Below, piece by piece: positions 1-9,551 of a stretch of DNA of 64,000 nucleotides (its first letter is position 1; each line of letters begins with the position of its first letter). This DNA comes from Nitrospira sp. BO4 (GTDB taxonomy: Bacteria > Nitrospirota > Nitrospiria > Nitrospirales > Nitrospiraceae). The DNA is taken from NCBI GenBank assembly GCA_030144965.1, contig JAMPUU010000012.1, positions 62,001-126,000 on the forward strand, read 5' to 3'. The position numbers were made by a program, and so were the translations under genes. The notes under the pieces were generated by a model, which made no database searches, had not been told where the DNA came from, and saw nothing but the letters and a program-made list of their open reading frames with translations.

Positions 1-794
1 TCCCGAACGCGCTGGACCATCCGGTCTTTCAAGACACCATGGAGGTTCACCGATTCAATCTTGTTCACCACTTGCTGGCGGATTGCATCGAATTGCTTCT
101 TGTACTTCTTTTGTTTAACCGGATCACTGCCGATATGCTTGCCCTTCTCCGCCAGCGCCTTGAGCGCAAGCGAGACCTTCCGAACGGAGTTCAATGCCTC
201 CAGCGTCTTCACCCGCAGCTCTTCGTAATCCCGCTCCACCGGTTGCTGCTCTTCCTCAAAATCCTCCTCGGTCTCCTGAACCGGCACGATTTCGCGCACA
301 TCGATCTTGGCGTTCTTGAGCTGATCCCGAAGAGCCAGGACGAACTCGATGGTCATCGGCATACCGTAGATCACCGAGGCGATATCTTTTTTGCCCTCTT
401 CAATTCGCTTGGCGATTTCGATCTCGCCTTCACGGCTGAGCAGCGCCACGCTCCCCATTTCTTTGAGATACAGCCGCACAGGGTCGTCAGTACGGCTGAG
501 TGCGCCAGGCGTCAGATCGATCGCCTTATCGTTCTCTTCCTCGGCCTCCGCCTCGACGTCCTCCACATCCTCGCCCACCTCGCCTTCAGATCGTTTCTGA
601 AGCCGCTCCCCCTCCGCTCCTTCGACGATTTCGATGTCCATTTCACCGAACATCGCCATAATGCTGCCGAACTGGTCCGAAGACACCACTTCAGCGGGCA
701 AAGTGCTATTGAGCTCGTCATATGTCAGGAAACCTTTTTCCTTCCCGATCGTAATCAGCTTCTTCACCTCACCGAGCAACTCTTGTTTCGGCAT
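1..794 (-). CDS. rpoD: RNA polymerase primary sigma factor RpoD, N-terminal part (runs off window edge)
   Basis: Housekeeping sigma factor that directs RNA polymerase to promoters. The reading frame starts at the ATG at 794 (MPKQELLGEVKKLITIGKEK) and stays open to base 1, so about 264 N-terminal residues are visible. Region 1.1 comes first, then an acidic stretch rich in Glu and Asp, then the region 1.2 signature DPVRLYLKEMGSVALLSREGE at about residues 100-120, which matches the DPVRMYLKEMG motif of the family. The catalytically important regions 2-4 lie outside the window. The start lies two bases after the dnaG stop, so both genes should be on one transcript, the usual dnaG-rpoD macromolecular synthesis arrangement. 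I see no sign of damage. Confidence 0.95.
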   Translation of the reverse strand, partial: MPKQELLGEVKKLITIGKEKGFLTYDELNSTLPAEVVSSDQFGSIMAMFGEMDIEIVEGAEGERLQKRSEGEVGEDVEDVEAEAEEENDKAIDLTPGALSRTDDPVRLYLKEMGSVALLSREGEIEIAKRIEEGKKDIASVIYGMPMTIEFVLALRDQLKNAKIDVREIVPVQETEEDFEEEQQPVERDYEELRVKTLEALNSVRKVSLALKALAEKGKHIGSDPVKQKKYKKQFDAIRQQVVNKIESVNLHGVLKDRMVQRVR

Positions 795-796
795 GA

Positions 797-2620
797 CTAC
801 TCCTTCACCAATGAAACCACACCGGCGGTCTGCGTGCCGGCTTTCCGCATCCGTACTTCGTTGATCTTCACGTTCAGCAGACGCGCATCGTCCACCCGAC
901 CTTCGCGTTCGGCCGTTTTCAGTCCCGCAATGAGTTCCCTCAGCGCCTGTTCCGATCGCTTCCGGTCCAGACGATCCAGACAATCGTTAATGTGAGCCGG
1001 CACGTCGTCGAAATGATCATCACGAAGCGACAGCTCCGTGGCCAAGGTCCCGCAATCGGGGTCTTCCACTGACTCATCCAATACCGGCTGGATCTGGATG
1101 CGTCCGTCGCGGCCCACGTGGGTCAACGCCAGCTCCACAAGCTTGCGACAGGCTTCGACTGTAAACTTCTCAGGCTGCAGCCGCCGGACATCAGTCGCCG
1201 AGAGCTTGCCACCCAACATGAGGAGCACCAAGTCCCGCTCTTCCGGCATACCTTTGAATAGGAAATCTACCGTTTTACCGGTACCCCCCGGTCGCGCTGT
1301 CCCGGAATCCTGCCTCTGCCGGACAATGAGTGCCGGATAGCGTTCGATCAAACGCGACTGATTGATTCCCAACCGTTCGGCCGCAACTTTGAGGCGCTCC
1401 TCCCGCTCGATCGGATGTTCGCTCCTCTGTAGAATACGGAGGATCTCATCCACGCTGCGGATTCTGCCCTCGATCGTACTCGCTTCCGTCGCCTTGAGAC
1501 TATGCTCCAACGCGAAGTCCAGTAGACTCGGCGCCTGTTCCTCCAAACGTACGAACGAGTCGGGACCATGTTTTCGAACATACGTGTCGGGATCCTCGCC
1601 TGCCGGTAACGTGACGACTTTGACCCCCAACCCGCTGTTCACGAACAAATCCAACCCTCTCAAGGCTGCTCGCACACCTGCTGCGTCCGGATCGAAGAGC
1701 AGAACGACATTGTCGGCAAAGCGCCGCATGATTTGTACATGTTCAGGGGTCAAGGCGGTGCCCAGCGTGGCGACGGTATGTGCAATGCCGGCTTGATGCA
1801 GCGCAATCGCGTCAAAATATCCCTCGACCACAATCACCGTTTTCGTTCGGCCGACGGCGTCACGCGCATGGTCGAACGCAAAGAGCGTCTGGCTCTTCTT
1901 GAACAGAGGGGTGTCCGGTGAATTAAGGTACTTGGGCATGCCCTCGCCCAGCACGCGCCCGCCGAACCCCACCACGCGCTTGCGAAGATCAGTAATCGCA
2001 AACATCACTCGACCATGAAATTTGTCGCAATAGCCGGAGCCATTTTTTCTGGGACTGATCAATCCGGCGGTAAGAAGTTCGGCGGTTGAAAAGCCTTGCT
2101 TCGTCAATGCTCTGAGCAAGCCATCCCATTCCGACGAGCCGACGCCGATCAGAAAGCGATCAATAGTAGCTTGTTGAATTCCACGGGCTTCCAAATACTG
2201 GCGTCCACCGGTCCCGATTCGACCGTCCCGCAGGTTTTGCTGGAACCAGAGCGCCGCCGCATGATTCAGCTGCTCAAGCCGTTGTAGCTGTGACATCTGA
2301 GCCTGGGCATGCGGAGAAGCCTCCTGAACCTCGATCCCCACCTTTCGTCCAAGATCCCGAACCACGTCCGGGAAACTTTCACCGGTCAGCCTGGTCAGAA
2401 ATGTAAAGACGTTCCCACCTGCGCCACAGGCAAAGCAGTGAAAAATTTGCTTGGAAGGACTCACCGTGAAAGAGGGATTTTTGTCCGCATGGAACGGGCA
2501 GAGCCCTTTGAGATTCTGTCCGGTTCTGGTGAGGGAGATATGCTGTCCGACGACATCGGCAATGTCGACGCGATCCCTGATCCGGTTAATCACATCTTCA
2601 GAAATCAAACCTCTACCCAC
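797..2620 (-). CDS. dnaG: DNA primase DnaG
   Basis: Makes the RNA primers for lagging-strand and origin replication. The 607 residues have the family order: an N-terminal CHC2 zinc finger (CPFHADKNPSF... FHCFACGAGG, about residues 41-67), a central TOPRIM catalytic core (VVEGYFDAIALHQAG with its conserved Glu, and LLFDPDAAG with the Asp pair, about residues 255-320), and a C-terminal helicase-interaction region of lower conservation. Length is typical. The start MGRGLISEDVINRIRDRVDI fits the family N-terminus. It lies directly upstream of rpoD with two bases between stop and start. A sigma-70-like promoter is visible about 75 bases upstream. Confidence 0.96.
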   Translation of the reverse strand: MGRGLISEDVINRIRDRVDIADVVGQHISLTRTGQNLKGLCPFHADKNPSFTVSPSKQIFHCFACGAGGNVFTFLTRLTGESFPDVVRDLGRKVGIEVQEASPHAQAQMSQLQRLEQLNHAAALWFQQNLRDGRIGTGGRQYLEARGIQQATIDRFLIGVGSSEWDGLLRALTKQGFSTAELLTAGLISPRKNGSGYCDKFHGRVMFAITDLRKRVVGFGGRVLGEGMPKYLNSPDTPLFKKSQTLFAFDHARDAVGRTKTVIVVEGYFDAIALHQAGIAHTVATLGTALTPEHVQIMRRFADNVVLLFDPDAAGVRAALRGLDLFVNSGLGVKVVTLPAGEDPDTYVRKHGPDSFVRLEEQAPSLLDFALEHSLKATEASTIEGRIRSVDEILRILQRSEHPIEREERLKVAAERLGINQSRLIERYPALIVRQRQDSGTARPGGTGKTVDFLFKGMPEERDLVLLMLGGKLSATDVRRLQPEKFTVEACRKLVELALTHVGRDGRIQIQPVLDESVEDPDCGTLATELSLRDDHFDDVPAHINDCLDRLDRKRSEQALRELIAGLKTAEREGRVDDARLLNVKINEVRMRKAGTQTAGVVSLVKE

Positions 2621-2696
2621 GAGAGCCGGGCTCCTTCATGCCGTCTCGCACGACCGGACGGAACGGTTGCTAAATGACTAGAATAATTGACCGAGT

Positions 2697-2726
2697 AGAC
2701 TAACAGACGAAAACGAAAGGTGTCAA
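2697..2726 (-). promoter_or_regulatory. Putative sigma-70 promoter for dnaG-rpoD
   Basis: On the minus strand a perfect -35 box TTGACA (2726-2721) is followed after 18 bases by TAGTCT (2702-2697), a moderate -10 box. Transcription would begin near 2690, about 70 bases before the dnaG start. A 17-base spacing to TTAGTC is the alternative reading. Inference from sequence only. Confidence 0.55.
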
Positions 2727-2767
2727 TTGACTGAGAACGAAGCCGGCGGGCATTTTCACCATCGGGT

Positions 2768-3112
2768 TCAGCCTGGAGGCCAACTCATGTGCCGCCCGCC
2801 GAGCACGTGGAAATGGAGATGAAAGACCGTCTGCCCTGCATCTCTCCCGGTATTCGTCACCAGCCGATAGCCGGACTCCTGAAGCCCTTTAAGGGCTGCG
2901 ACTTTTGTACAACTCATCAGCAATCGCGCCAGCAGGGACTCATCGCCAGCCCCTAGATCCTGAATGGCCGACACATGCCGTTTGGGGATCACCAGCGTAT
3001 GGACGGGCGCTTGAGGATGAATGTCGTCAAAGGCCACAGTGTGTTCATCCTCTTGGACCAGCTTCGCCGGGATCTTCTTTTCCACGATCTTACAAAAGAG
3101 ACAATCGCTCAT
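2768..3112 (-). CDS. HIT family (histidine triad) nucleotide-binding protein, HinT-like
   Basis: Small soluble hydrolase of the HINT branch, expected to split purine nucleoside phosphoramidates. I chose the ATG at 3112 (MSDCLFCKIVEKKIPAKLV), which is the typical HinT N-terminus. The open frame extends 21 codons further upstream without family similarity. The 114 residues end with the triad motif HLHFHVLGGR at about residues 98-107. It lies 90 bases after hisIE on the same strand, so it may be the last gene of the histidine transcript, but no functional link to histidine synthesis is implied. A second, longer HIT protein is encoded at 33620-34048. Confidence 0.9.
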   Translation of the reverse strand: MSDCLFCKIVEKKIPAKLVQEDEHTVAFDDIHPQAPVHTLVIPKRHVSAIQDLGAGDESLLARLLMSCTKVAALKGLQESGYRLVTNTGRDAGQTVFHLHFHVLGGRHMSWPPG

Positions 3113-3202
3113 ATCGACCTCATGAAGCAGGTTTCTTTTTCCAATATGGGATGCCTGATCCAACCATCGAACCAAGCAGCGCTCGTCGAGGATGACCGAT
3201 GC

Positions 3203-3871
3203 CTACTTCTCGAACCGCAAGCCCGACTTCCCAAATCTTCGTCCCAACTCTCCATAAATGTCCTGTAACGAGATATCGTGGTACCCCAAGACCATCAGCG
3301 TATGGAAAAACAGATCGGCGATCTCGTACACGATCTCCTCTTTCTTACCGCCTTTCGACGCCAACAGGACTTCCCCGGCTTCTTCGGCCACCTTTTTGAG
3401 AATTTTGTCATGCCCCCCCTCGAATAGCTTCGAGGTATAAGAGCCTGCCTGCGGAGTGGAGCGGCGATCTTTGATGGTCCGGAGAACACTTTCAAGAATT
3501 CCACCCTGGGCATCTTGTGAGTTCGGACGAACGACGCAGCCTTCTTCATCTAATCTCGAAAAAAAACAGGCCCGTTCCCCTGTATGACAGGTCGGCCCGG
3601 CCGGTTGAGCTTTCACGAGAATGGTGTCATCGTCGCAGTCAATGAAGAGCTCTTTCACATGAAGCGTATGACCGGACGTTTCCCCCTTCTCCCATAGCTT
3701 GTTTCTGGACCGGCTCCAAAAATGCACCCTTCTTGTGGCAACCGTCTTGGCAAGCGCTTCTTGATTCATATACCCAAGCATCAACACCGTCCCATCGAGC
3801 CAATCCTGAATCACCGCCGGGAGAAGGCCTTGCTCGTTAAATTTAAAGCGATCAACCGCTATTTGGTTCAT
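3203..3871 (-). CDS. hisIE: Bifunctional phosphoribosyl-AMP cyclohydrolase / phosphoribosyl-ATP pyrophosphatase
   Basis: Catalyses steps 2 and 3 of histidine biosynthesis in one polypeptide. The HisI domain comes first (about residues 10-115), with the WSRSRNKLWEKGETSG motif and the zinc/magnesium residues of the CDDD and CHTGERACFF segments. The HisE domain follows (about residues 125-220), with the helical VAEEAGEVLLA segment. The ATG at 3871 (MNQIAVDRFKFNEQG) is chosen because it starts just after the hisF stop. The longer open frame from 3922 would overlap hisF by 47 bases. Fusion of the two domains is common in bacteria. Last of the tight hisH-lipoprotein-hisA-hisF-hisIE group. Confidence 0.95.
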   Translation of the reverse strand: MNQIAVDRFKFNEQGLLPAVIQDWLDGTVLMLGYMNQEALAKTVATRRVHFWSRSRNKLWEKGETSGHTLHVKELFIDCDDDTILVKAQPAGPTCHTGERACFFSRLDEEGCVVRPNSQDAQGGILESVLRTIKDRRSTPQAGSYTSKLFEGGHDKILKKVAEEAGEVLLASKGGKKEEIVYEIADLFFHTLMVLGYHDISLQDIYGELGRRFGKSGLRFEK

Positions 3872-3875
3872 TCGA

Positions 3876-4658
3876 TCACGCAACTCGAGCGATATTATGA
3901 TTGATGCGGACTGGGACACCACGTTCCTTTAGATAGGCCTTTGCTTGGGAGATGGTATAGGTCCGAAAATGAAAAATGGAGGCGGCCAAGACCGCGTCCG
4001 CTTTTCCCTTCACAAAACCATCGTAGAGATGGTCGAGCGTCCCCACTCCACCCGACGCAATCACAGGAATCGGGAGGGCTCCCGATACGGCGGCTGTCAG
4101 GTCCAAATCGTACCCGGTCTGCCGGCCATCCTGATCCATGCTGGTCAATAGGATCTCACCGGCGCCGTACTGTTCCATCCGTTTTGCCCACTCGACCACA
4201 TCGAGTCCGGTCGGTTGCCGACCGCCGTGGGTGTAGACTTCCCAGTGACCGCCCGTTGCTTGCTTTGCGTCGATGGCCACGACGATGCATTGCGTGCCGA
4301 ACCGCTGAGCGGCCTCTTGCACGAACTCAGGCCGTCGGACTGCTGCGGTATTGATGCTCACTTTATCTGCCCCTGCATTCAGTAAGGCCCGAATATCGTC
4401 AAGCGTTCCCACGCCGCCGCCGACCGTCACCGGCATGAATACACGGGCCGCCGTCCGCTCGACGACGTCGATGATCGTCTTCCGATTTTCATGCGAGGCT
4501 GTGATATCCAAAAAACAGAGTTCATCCGCCCCTTCGTGATCATACCCCACAGCTGCTTCAACCGGATCACCGGCATCGCGGAGATTCACGAAGCTGACAC
4601 CCTTGACCACCCGGCCCTCTTTGACATCAAGACAGGGAATGATGCGCTTGGTCAGCAT
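3876..4658 (-). CDS. hisF: Imidazole glycerol phosphate synthase, cyclase subunit HisF
   Basis: A (beta/alpha)8 barrel that uses ammonia from HisH to form imidazole glycerol phosphate and AICAR. The start at 4658 ([20 protein letters not shown]) is the classical HisF N-terminus with the catalytic Asp in CLDV. The 41 extra codons of the open frame upstream overlap hisA and are rejected. The second catalytic Asp is in LLTSMDQDG, and the phosphate-binding glycines are in VTVGGGVGT and VIASGGVGT. 260 residues, normal length. Only one base separates it from the hisA stop. Confidence 0.96.
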   Translation of the reverse strand: MLTKRIIPCLDVKEGRVVKGVSFVNLRDAGDPVEAAVGYDHEGADELCFLDITASHENRKTIIDVVERTAARVFMPVTVGGGVGTLDDIRALLNAGADKVSINTAAVRRPEFVQEAAQRFGTQCIVVAIDAKQATGGHWEVYTHGGRQPTGLDVVEWAKRMEQYGAGEILLTSMDQDGRQTGYDLDLTAAVSGALPIPVIASGGVGTLDHLYDGFVKGKADAVLAASIFHFRTYTISQAKAYLKERGVPVRINHNIARVA

Positions 4659-4659
4659 G

Positions 4660-5397
4660 TCACCCGGCGATGGGGTTGTGAGTAAGAGCGGCGACTGCGG
4701 CCCGATAGTCCAGCTTGCCATCGTAGAGTGCCTTGCCGACAATCGCTCCCTCAATTTTGGGACCAAGCGACTGGACCGCACGAAGATCCTCTAGGCGAGC
4801 AATTCCTCCCGAGGCGATCACCGGAAATGGCGAGGCCTCCACGATGTCTTTCAAGGCAGACAGATTCGGCCCGCTCAGCATGCCGTCCCGCGCAATGTCG
4901 GTATAGATCACCGCCCCAATCGCACAACTCGAGAGGTCTTTCAGGAGTTCGATCGCCTTGACGTCCGACACGGCTGTCCAGCCCTTGACCGCCACTCGGC
5001 CGTCCCGCGCATCGAGCCCAAGCACGATTCGCTGTGGAAATTCACGGCAAGCCTGATCGAGAAAGGCCCGATCCATAAGCGCGGCCGTGCCGAGCACCAC
5101 GCGTGAGACGCCGGCACTCAGATACTGCCGAACCGTTTCCAGAGTTCTGATGCCGCCACCGACCTGGATTGATGCACGGACCGACCTCATGACGGATTGG
5201 ATCTGCGGCAGATTCTTGGGCTCACCGTCGACTGCTCCGTTCAAATCCACGACGTGGATGAGACTGGCTCCGCTCTGGTCCCACCTGCGTGCGACCTCCG
5301 CGACATCGTCAGAATAGATCGTTTCGGCAGCCATATCGCCTTGCCGGAGCCGTACGCAACGTCCGTCCTTCAGGTCGATGGCAGGAATAACCAACAT
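4660..5397 (-). CDS. hisA: Phosphoribosylformimino-5-aminoimidazole carboxamide ribotide isomerase HisA
   Basis: Amadori isomerase of the fourth step of histidine synthesis, a paralogue of the HisF barrel next door. The 245-residue protein begins [20 protein letters not shown], with the catalytic Asp in AIDLKDG. The second catalytic Asp is in YTDIARDG (about residue 170). Phosphate-binding glycines are in QVGGGIRT and VIASGGIA. It could also have the tryptophan-pathway PriA activity known in actinobacteria, but nothing in the context suggests this. It is flanked without gaps by the lipoprotein gene and hisF. Confidence 0.96.
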   Translation of the reverse strand: MLVIPAIDLKDGRCVRLRQGDMAAETIYSDDVAEVARRWDQSGASLIHVVDLNGAVDGEPKNLPQIQSVMRSVRASIQVGGGIRTLETVRQYLSAGVSRVVLGTAALMDRAFLDQACREFPQRIVLGLDARDGRVAVKGWTAVSDVKAIELLKDLSSCAIGAVIYTDIARDGMLSGPNLSALKDIVEASPFPVIASGGIARLEDLRAVQSLGPKIEGAIVGKALYDGKLDYRAAVAALTHNPIAG

Positions 5398-5399
5398 AA

Positions 5400-6140
5400 T
5401 TACTTGTGCTCGCCTGCGCCGAATGGAAACTCCTTCAGGATCTCATCGACGCCGTATTCTGCCAGTTCCTCCGCCGTGACGAAGGCCCATCGCTGTAAAA
5501 ATCCCATGAGGTCTTCGGTCATGGGCCGTTGCCGCTCATAGTATCCCCCAGCCCAGAGCACTTGTCCGTCCGCCGCCACCACCTTGACATCGAAGCCGAC
5601 GGTCGCCGGAGGATTGGCCCCTAATCGACTGCCGACCCGCTCTTGGTACACGGATACGAGACCTATCAGGGCGGCATCCGCCTTCAGGCGTTTAGCAACT
5701 TCGGCTGCGGCATTTTCCGGCCTCATTCCAGCCAGCGCTCCATTACCCAAGGAAGCTCTCGCCGAATCGGCAGGAGACAGCACACGAACACCTTTTCGGT
5801 CTTGCAGGCGTCCCCAAAACAGCTCTGTCACCTTCTCAGCCGCGTATCCCGGCACAACCATCGTTTGCCTCGAAGGGGGTTGCGTATTCGGCGGAATTAC
5901 CAAAGAAATATCGGATCGGCGGACGCTGTCGGGAGTTGGGAGATAGAGTTCGCCTTGATCGGGCGCTTGAGGCGTCGCAATCGATGTAAACGGTATGAAG
6001 GCGATGGATCGAATGGCATACCGCGAGAGTTCCTTGGATAACTTCGTCTCAACTTTTGGCCCGCTGCAGCCTATCTCAATGCCTCCCAGCGCCACGAGAC
6101 CGATCGCCAGGATCATGCGGAACAGCCGGACATGCCGCAT
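5400..6140 (-). CDS. Conserved lipoprotein of unknown function embedded in the his operon
   Basis: Function not recognised. With the ATG at 6140 the product is about 246 residues. It starts with MRHVRLFRMILAIGLVALGG and reaches a Cys in the context EIGCSGPK, which reads as a lipoprotein signal with a slightly unusual -3 residue. The mature part has a loose resemblance to the penicillin-binding-protein activator/LpoB or GNA1162-type outer-membrane lipoproteins: a predicted alternation of helix and strand, an ADAALIGLVSVYQER stretch and VVAADGQVLWAGGYYE. That resemblance is inference. The start codon shares its A with the hisH stop (TGATG), so translation is coupled to hisH. An ATG at 6149 is an alternative start. 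An envelope protein inside a histidine operon is odd and may only reflect operon sharing. Confidence 0.7.
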   Translation of the reverse strand: MRHVRLFRMILAIGLVALGGIEIGCSGPKVETKLSKELSRYAIRSIAFIPFTSIATPQAPDQGELYLPTPDSVRRSDISLVIPPNTQPPSRQTMVVPGYAAEKVTELFWGRLQDRKGVRVLSPADSARASLGNGALAGMRPENAAAEVAKRLKADAALIGLVSVYQERVGSRLGANPPATVGFDVKVVAADGQVLWAGGYYERQRPMTEDLMGFLQRWAFVTAEELAEYGVDEILKEFPFGAGEHK

Positions 6141-6748
6141 CACTTCCATGCTCCAAAATTCTTGATCAGTTGCAGCCCTACCGCCTGACTCTTCTCCGGA
6201 TGGAACTGGCACGCCACCACATTGTCCTTCCAGATACTCGACGTGAAGGGGACGCCGTATGTCGTCGTCGTGGCCGTGATCTGTTTGTCGCGTGGATCCA
6301 CAAAAAACGAGTGGACGAAATACCAATCGGCCCCATCGGGGATATTCTCGAACACGGGACAAGGCCGTTCGATGTTCACCTGATTCCAGCCCATGTGAGG
6401 AACCTTGAGGGCGCGTTCCCTCGAAAAGGGTCGGACTTTCCCCGGAAGAATGTCGAGCCCCTCATGAGTGCCGAACTCCTCACTTTCCGTAAACAGGAGC
6501 TGGAACCCCAGGCAGATTCCCAAAAACGGCTTTCCCGACTGAATCGTGGTCTTGATCGGCTCGATCAAACCATACTGTCTTAAGTTCGCCATGCAGTCCC
6601 CGAACGCCCCGACACCCGGCAACACCACATGACTGGCATTCTGAATGGTCGATGAGTCACGGGTGACAATCGCCTGGTGTCCTACAGCCTCAAAGGCTTT
6701 CGAAACACTGCGCAAATTCCCCATCCCGTAGTCAATAATGGCAATCAT
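6140..6748 (-). CDS. hisH: Imidazole glycerol phosphate synthase, glutamine amidotransferase subunit HisH
   Basis: Class I glutamine amidotransferase that supplies ammonia to HisF. I chose the ATG at 6748 (MIAIIDYGMGNLRSVSKAF), the standard HisH start. The open frame runs 26 codons further upstream with no similarity. The nucleophile is in GICLGFQLLF (about residue 82). The catalytic His and Glu are in CQFHPEKSQ near the C-terminus. The oxyanion-strand region PGVGAFGDCM is intact. 202 residues. It starts 145 bases after a terminator-like hairpin that follows hisB, so this half of the pathway may depend on readthrough or on its own promoter. Confidence 0.95.
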   Translation of the reverse strand: MIAIIDYGMGNLRSVSKAFEAVGHQAIVTRDSSTIQNASHVVLPGVGAFGDCMANLRQYGLIEPIKTTIQSGKPFLGICLGFQLLFTESEEFGTHEGLDILPGKVRPFSRERALKVPHMGWNQVNIERPCPVFENIPDGADWYFVHSFFVDPRDKQITATTTTYGVPFTSSIWKDNVVACQFHPEKSQAVGLQLIKNFGAWK

Positions 6749-6893
6749 GTCAGTCACACGTAAGAGGTCGTAACAATACCGCAACTGGACGGTTCCTGCC
6801 ACTTCGAATTGACCATGCCGACGCATGGATTTTCCGCATTCGCCCCTCTTGTCGAAGACTCAGGTGTCAGGTGCTCCCCACAACCAAAATAAC

Positions 6894-6926
6894 AAGGGGG
6901 CAACCTTGTGAGAAGGCTACCCCCTT
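6894..6926 (-). terminator. Terminator-like hairpin between hisB and hisH
   Basis: A 14-bp stem with two G-U wobbles on the minus strand (arms 6926-6913 and 6907-6894) closes a 5-base loop. It is followed on the minus strand by GTTATTTT, a weak U-tract. The stem ends are AAGGGGG and CCCCCTT. Position and shape suggest partial termination or attenuation after hisB, ahead of hisH. The U-tract is imperfect, so strength is uncertain. Confidence 0.6.
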
Positions 6927-6958
6927 ACAGGATGTCAGTTCTTATTCGCGTGAATGGA

Positions 6959-7567
6959 CTACAGCATACCCTTCGTCGAAAGTACCTTCCCGGCCAGCCG
7001 CTCCTCCAGCATCGTCGCTTGGTCGAGCGCCTTGGCCAGCGCCTTGAAGATCGCTTCCATGATGTGGTGCGGGTTACGGCCATAGAGGAGATTCACATGG
7101 AGGTTTAGGCCGCCGTGGGTGACAAAAGCCTGAAAGAAATCCTCGAACAGGCCGAGATCGAACGCCTTGATCTTTCGATCCGGCAGATTCACGTTGTAGA
7201 CGAGGAATGGTCGGCCGCTGAGATCGACGGTGACTTGAGCCAATGTTTCATCGAGCGGCGCCGAGGCAAACCCAAATCGCTTGATGCCCGCCTTCTCGCC
7301 CAACGCCTGATGCAGCGCCTTCCCCATCACAATGCCGACATCTTCCACCGTGTGATGTTCGTCGATGTCGAGGTCACCCTTTGCCTGCACCGTCAGGTCG
7401 AAAAACCCATGTTTGGCCAGCAGCTCCAACATATGATCGAAAAATCGAATTCCGGTGTCGATCTTCCCCTGTCCGCTGCCGTCCAAGGTCCACTCGACAC
7501 GGATGTCGGTCTCCTTGGTGGCGCGTTGGATGCTGGCTTGTCGCAGTGCCGACCCGTTTTTCTTCAT
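6959..7567 (-). CDS. hisB: Imidazoleglycerol-phosphate dehydratase HisB
   Basis: Monofunctional dehydratase of the sixth step of histidine synthesis. The 202 residues carry the manganese-binding motifs of the family: [26 protein letters not shown] (about residues 68-80) and the second HH cluster [14 protein letters not shown]. There is no N-terminal histidinol-phosphatase domain, so a separate phosphatase is required. The start codon overlaps the hisD stop by four bases (ATGA). A terminator-like hairpin follows the stop. Confidence 0.96.
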   Translation of the reverse strand: MKKNGSALRQASIQRATKETDIRVEWTLDGSGQGKIDTGIRFFDHMLELLAKHGFFDLTVQAKGDLDIDEHHTVEDVGIVMGKALHQALGEKAGIKRFGFASAPLDETLAQVTVDLSGRPFLVYNVNLPDRKIKAFDLGLFEDFFQAFVTHGGLNLHVNLLYGRNPHHIMEAIFKALAKALDQATMLEERLAGKVLSTKGML

Positions 7568-8847
7568 GAGAACCTGATCTGTGCCGACTTGGCATGCGCG
7601 TCGAACCCTTCGATCTGCGCCAACCGGACCAACGGATCTTTGACCTTGGCCAGTTCTTGTTTCGTATAGTGTACGATGTTGCTGACCTTCACATAGTCGT
7701 TGACGGACAGCGGCGAAAAGAAGCGCGCCGTGCCACCAGTCGGCAAGACGTGATTCGGCCCCGCCACATAATCGGCGACCGCCGGGGGCGTATAACGCCC
7801 CAAGAACAATGCGCCGGCGTGACGGATCTTCTCCAAATAGTCGAATGGGTTATCCACTGAGAGCGTGAGATGTTCCGCCGCGATTTCGTTGGCTACCGCT
7901 ATGGCTTCGTCCATGGTGGGCACGACAAACGCCACGGAATGATGCGCAATCGACTTTGACGCGATCTTTTCTCGTTTGAGCCCTCTGAGTTGATCCTCGA
8001 TCGATTTCGACACATCCTTGGCCAACCGCTCGGAGGTCGTGACAAGAAACACCTGCGCATCTTCGTCATGTTCGGCTTCACAGAGTAGATCGGCAGCCAC
8101 ATGAGCCGGTTTCGCGTCCTCGTCAGCCACTACCAGCAGTTCACTCGGACCGGCGACCATGTCGATTCCCACGGTGCCATAGAGCAGTCGTTTGGCTGTA
8201 GCCACGTAGATATTCCCAGGCCCGACGATCTTATCCACTCGCCCGATCGTGTTCGTCCCGTAGGCAAGGGCCGCGACTCCTTGAACGCCACCGACACGAT
8301 AGATTTCCGTGACTCCGGCGATGTCGGCCGCAACCAGCAGATACGGGTTAATCCCGCCCTTTTGAGGCGGCGTGACCATCACGATGCGCGGCACACCGGC
8401 TACTTTGGCCGGAATCGCGCACATCAGCACAGACGACGGATAGACAGCCTTCCCTCCGGGCACATACACCCCGACGGCGTCGACCGGTCCGACGACTTGC
8501 CCGAGAGTGGCATCCCCGTCTTGATACATCCATGTTTTCGTCCGCTGCCGCTCATGGAAAGAGGTAATCCGTTGGGCTGCCAGACGCAGCGCGTCCCCTT
8601 CGTCTTTCCTGATGTGAAAGTAGGCGTTCTTGATCTCTTCCGGCGTCACACGTAGCGCGTCGGCTTTCAGCGCCACCTTATCGAATTGCTTGGTGTAACG
8701 AAGAACAGCTTTATCGCCCCCTCGCTCGACCGCTTGCAGGATTGTGCGCACGATCTTTTCAACAGCCGCGCCGGTTGTTCGACCTCGAAGAGCGGCTTTC
8801 TTCAAGGACGGGAGGAAACTGCGATCTGCCTGCGTGACGATCTTCAT
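7564..8847 (-). CDS. hisD: Histidinol dehydrogenase HisD
   Basis: NAD- and zinc-dependent enzyme of the last two oxidation steps to histidine. The 427-residue product has the family signature region [17 protein letters not shown], in which the Gln/His zinc and catalytic residues lie nearby, plus the strongly conserved segments [18 protein letters not shown] and [14 protein letters not shown]. The C-terminal [18 protein letters not shown] is also typical. Start and stop overlap hisG and hisB by four bases each, so hisG, hisD and hisB are translationally coupled. Confidence 0.97.
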   Translation of the reverse strand: MKIVTQADRSFLPSLKKAALRGRTTGAAVEKIVRTILQAVERGGDKAVLRYTKQFDKVALKADALRVTPEEIKNAYFHIRKDEGDALRLAAQRITSFHERQRTKTWMYQDGDATLGQVVGPVDAVGVYVPGGKAVYPSSVLMCAIPAKVAGVPRIVMVTPPQKGGINPYLLVAADIAGVTEIYRVGGVQGVAALAYGTNTIGRVDKIVGPGNIYVATAKRLLYGTVGIDMVAGPSELLVVADEDAKPAHVAADLLCEAEHDEDAQVFLVTTSERLAKDVSKSIEDQLRGLKREKIASKSIAHHSVAFVVPTMDEAIAVANEIAAEHLTLSVDNPFDYLEKIRHAGALFLGRYTPPAVADYVAGPNHVLPTGGTARFFSPLSVNDYVKVSNIVHYTKQELAKVKDPLVRLAQIEGFDAHAKSAQIRFS

Positions 8848-9542
8848 GAACGAACCATCTTTTTCCTCCGCGCGCCGACGGCCGATGGGCGACCGTTACC
8901 GGATGGAGAACGCTGGTTCGGCACCACGGCCCGAAGCTTGCGAATCAACGTCATCAGTGGTTCCTGCTTGAGTCGAAGGCTCGCCCGATTGACGATGAAA
9001 CGAGCCGTCGATTGGGCAATGACTTCTACTTCGACAAGATCATGCGCCTTGAGTGTGCCGCCGGTCTCGACCAAATCCACGATTCGATCCGCCAGTCCCA
9101 CCACCGGAGCCAACTCAATGGAGCCGTATAACTTGATGATTTCAACCGGAATCCCGCGCGTGTTGAAATAGCGCTCGGTGATCCGAGGGTATTTCGTGGC
9201 GATGCGAATCTTGGACGACAGACGATCATTCGATGCCTCTCCCTGGAGCGCGGCGACGGAGATTCTACACGCTCCGAATCCCAAATCCAATGGTTCGTAT
9301 ACGTCACTATCCTGCTCCATCAAGACGTCTTTTCCGACAATTCCCGCATCGGCGCCCCCATACTCCACATAGGTCGGCACATCGCTGGGGCGAACGATGA
9401 GAAACGTCATATCATTCTCCGGACTGACAAAGATCAGCCGGCGGCTCTCCCCTGACAATCCGGCAATTTTGTACCCGGCTCGGCGGAAGAGACCTAGTGC
9501 GGATTCTATGAGTTTTCCCTTGGACAGTGCGATCGTCAACAT
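8844..9542 (-). CDS. hisG: ATP phosphoribosyltransferase HisG, short form
   Basis: Commits ATP and PRPP to histidine synthesis. The 232-residue length and the lack of a C-terminal regulatory domain place it in the short HisG_S group, which works as a hetero-octamer with HisZ. No hisZ is present in this window. Recognisable parts are LTIALSKGKLIESALGL at the N-terminus, GGADAGIVGKD, and the PRPP-binding loop region VVGLADRIVDLVETGGTLKA (about residues 147-166). The final ~20 residues are basic and probably disordered. It is the first his gene, 9 bases after the murA stop, so histidine synthesis is co-transcribed with murA, prmC and prfA unless an internal promoter exists. Confidence 0.95.
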   Translation of the reverse strand: MLTIALSKGKLIESALGLFRRAGYKIAGLSGESRRLIFVSPENDMTFLIVRPSDVPTYVEYGGADAGIVGKDVLMEQDSDVYEPLDLGFGACRISVAALQGEASNDRLSSKIRIATKYPRITERYFNTRGIPVEIIKLYGSIELAPVVGLADRIVDLVETGGTLKAHDLVEVEVIAQSTARFIVNRASLRLKQEPLMTLIRKLRAVVPNQRSPSGNGRPSAVGARRKKMVRS

Positions 9543-9551
9543 GGACAGCCC

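Noticed and set aside
39-995. Long plus-strand frame opposite rpoD and dnaG
   Set aside because: Antisense to two well-recognised genes; product has no family character. A by-product of codon bias on the other strand.
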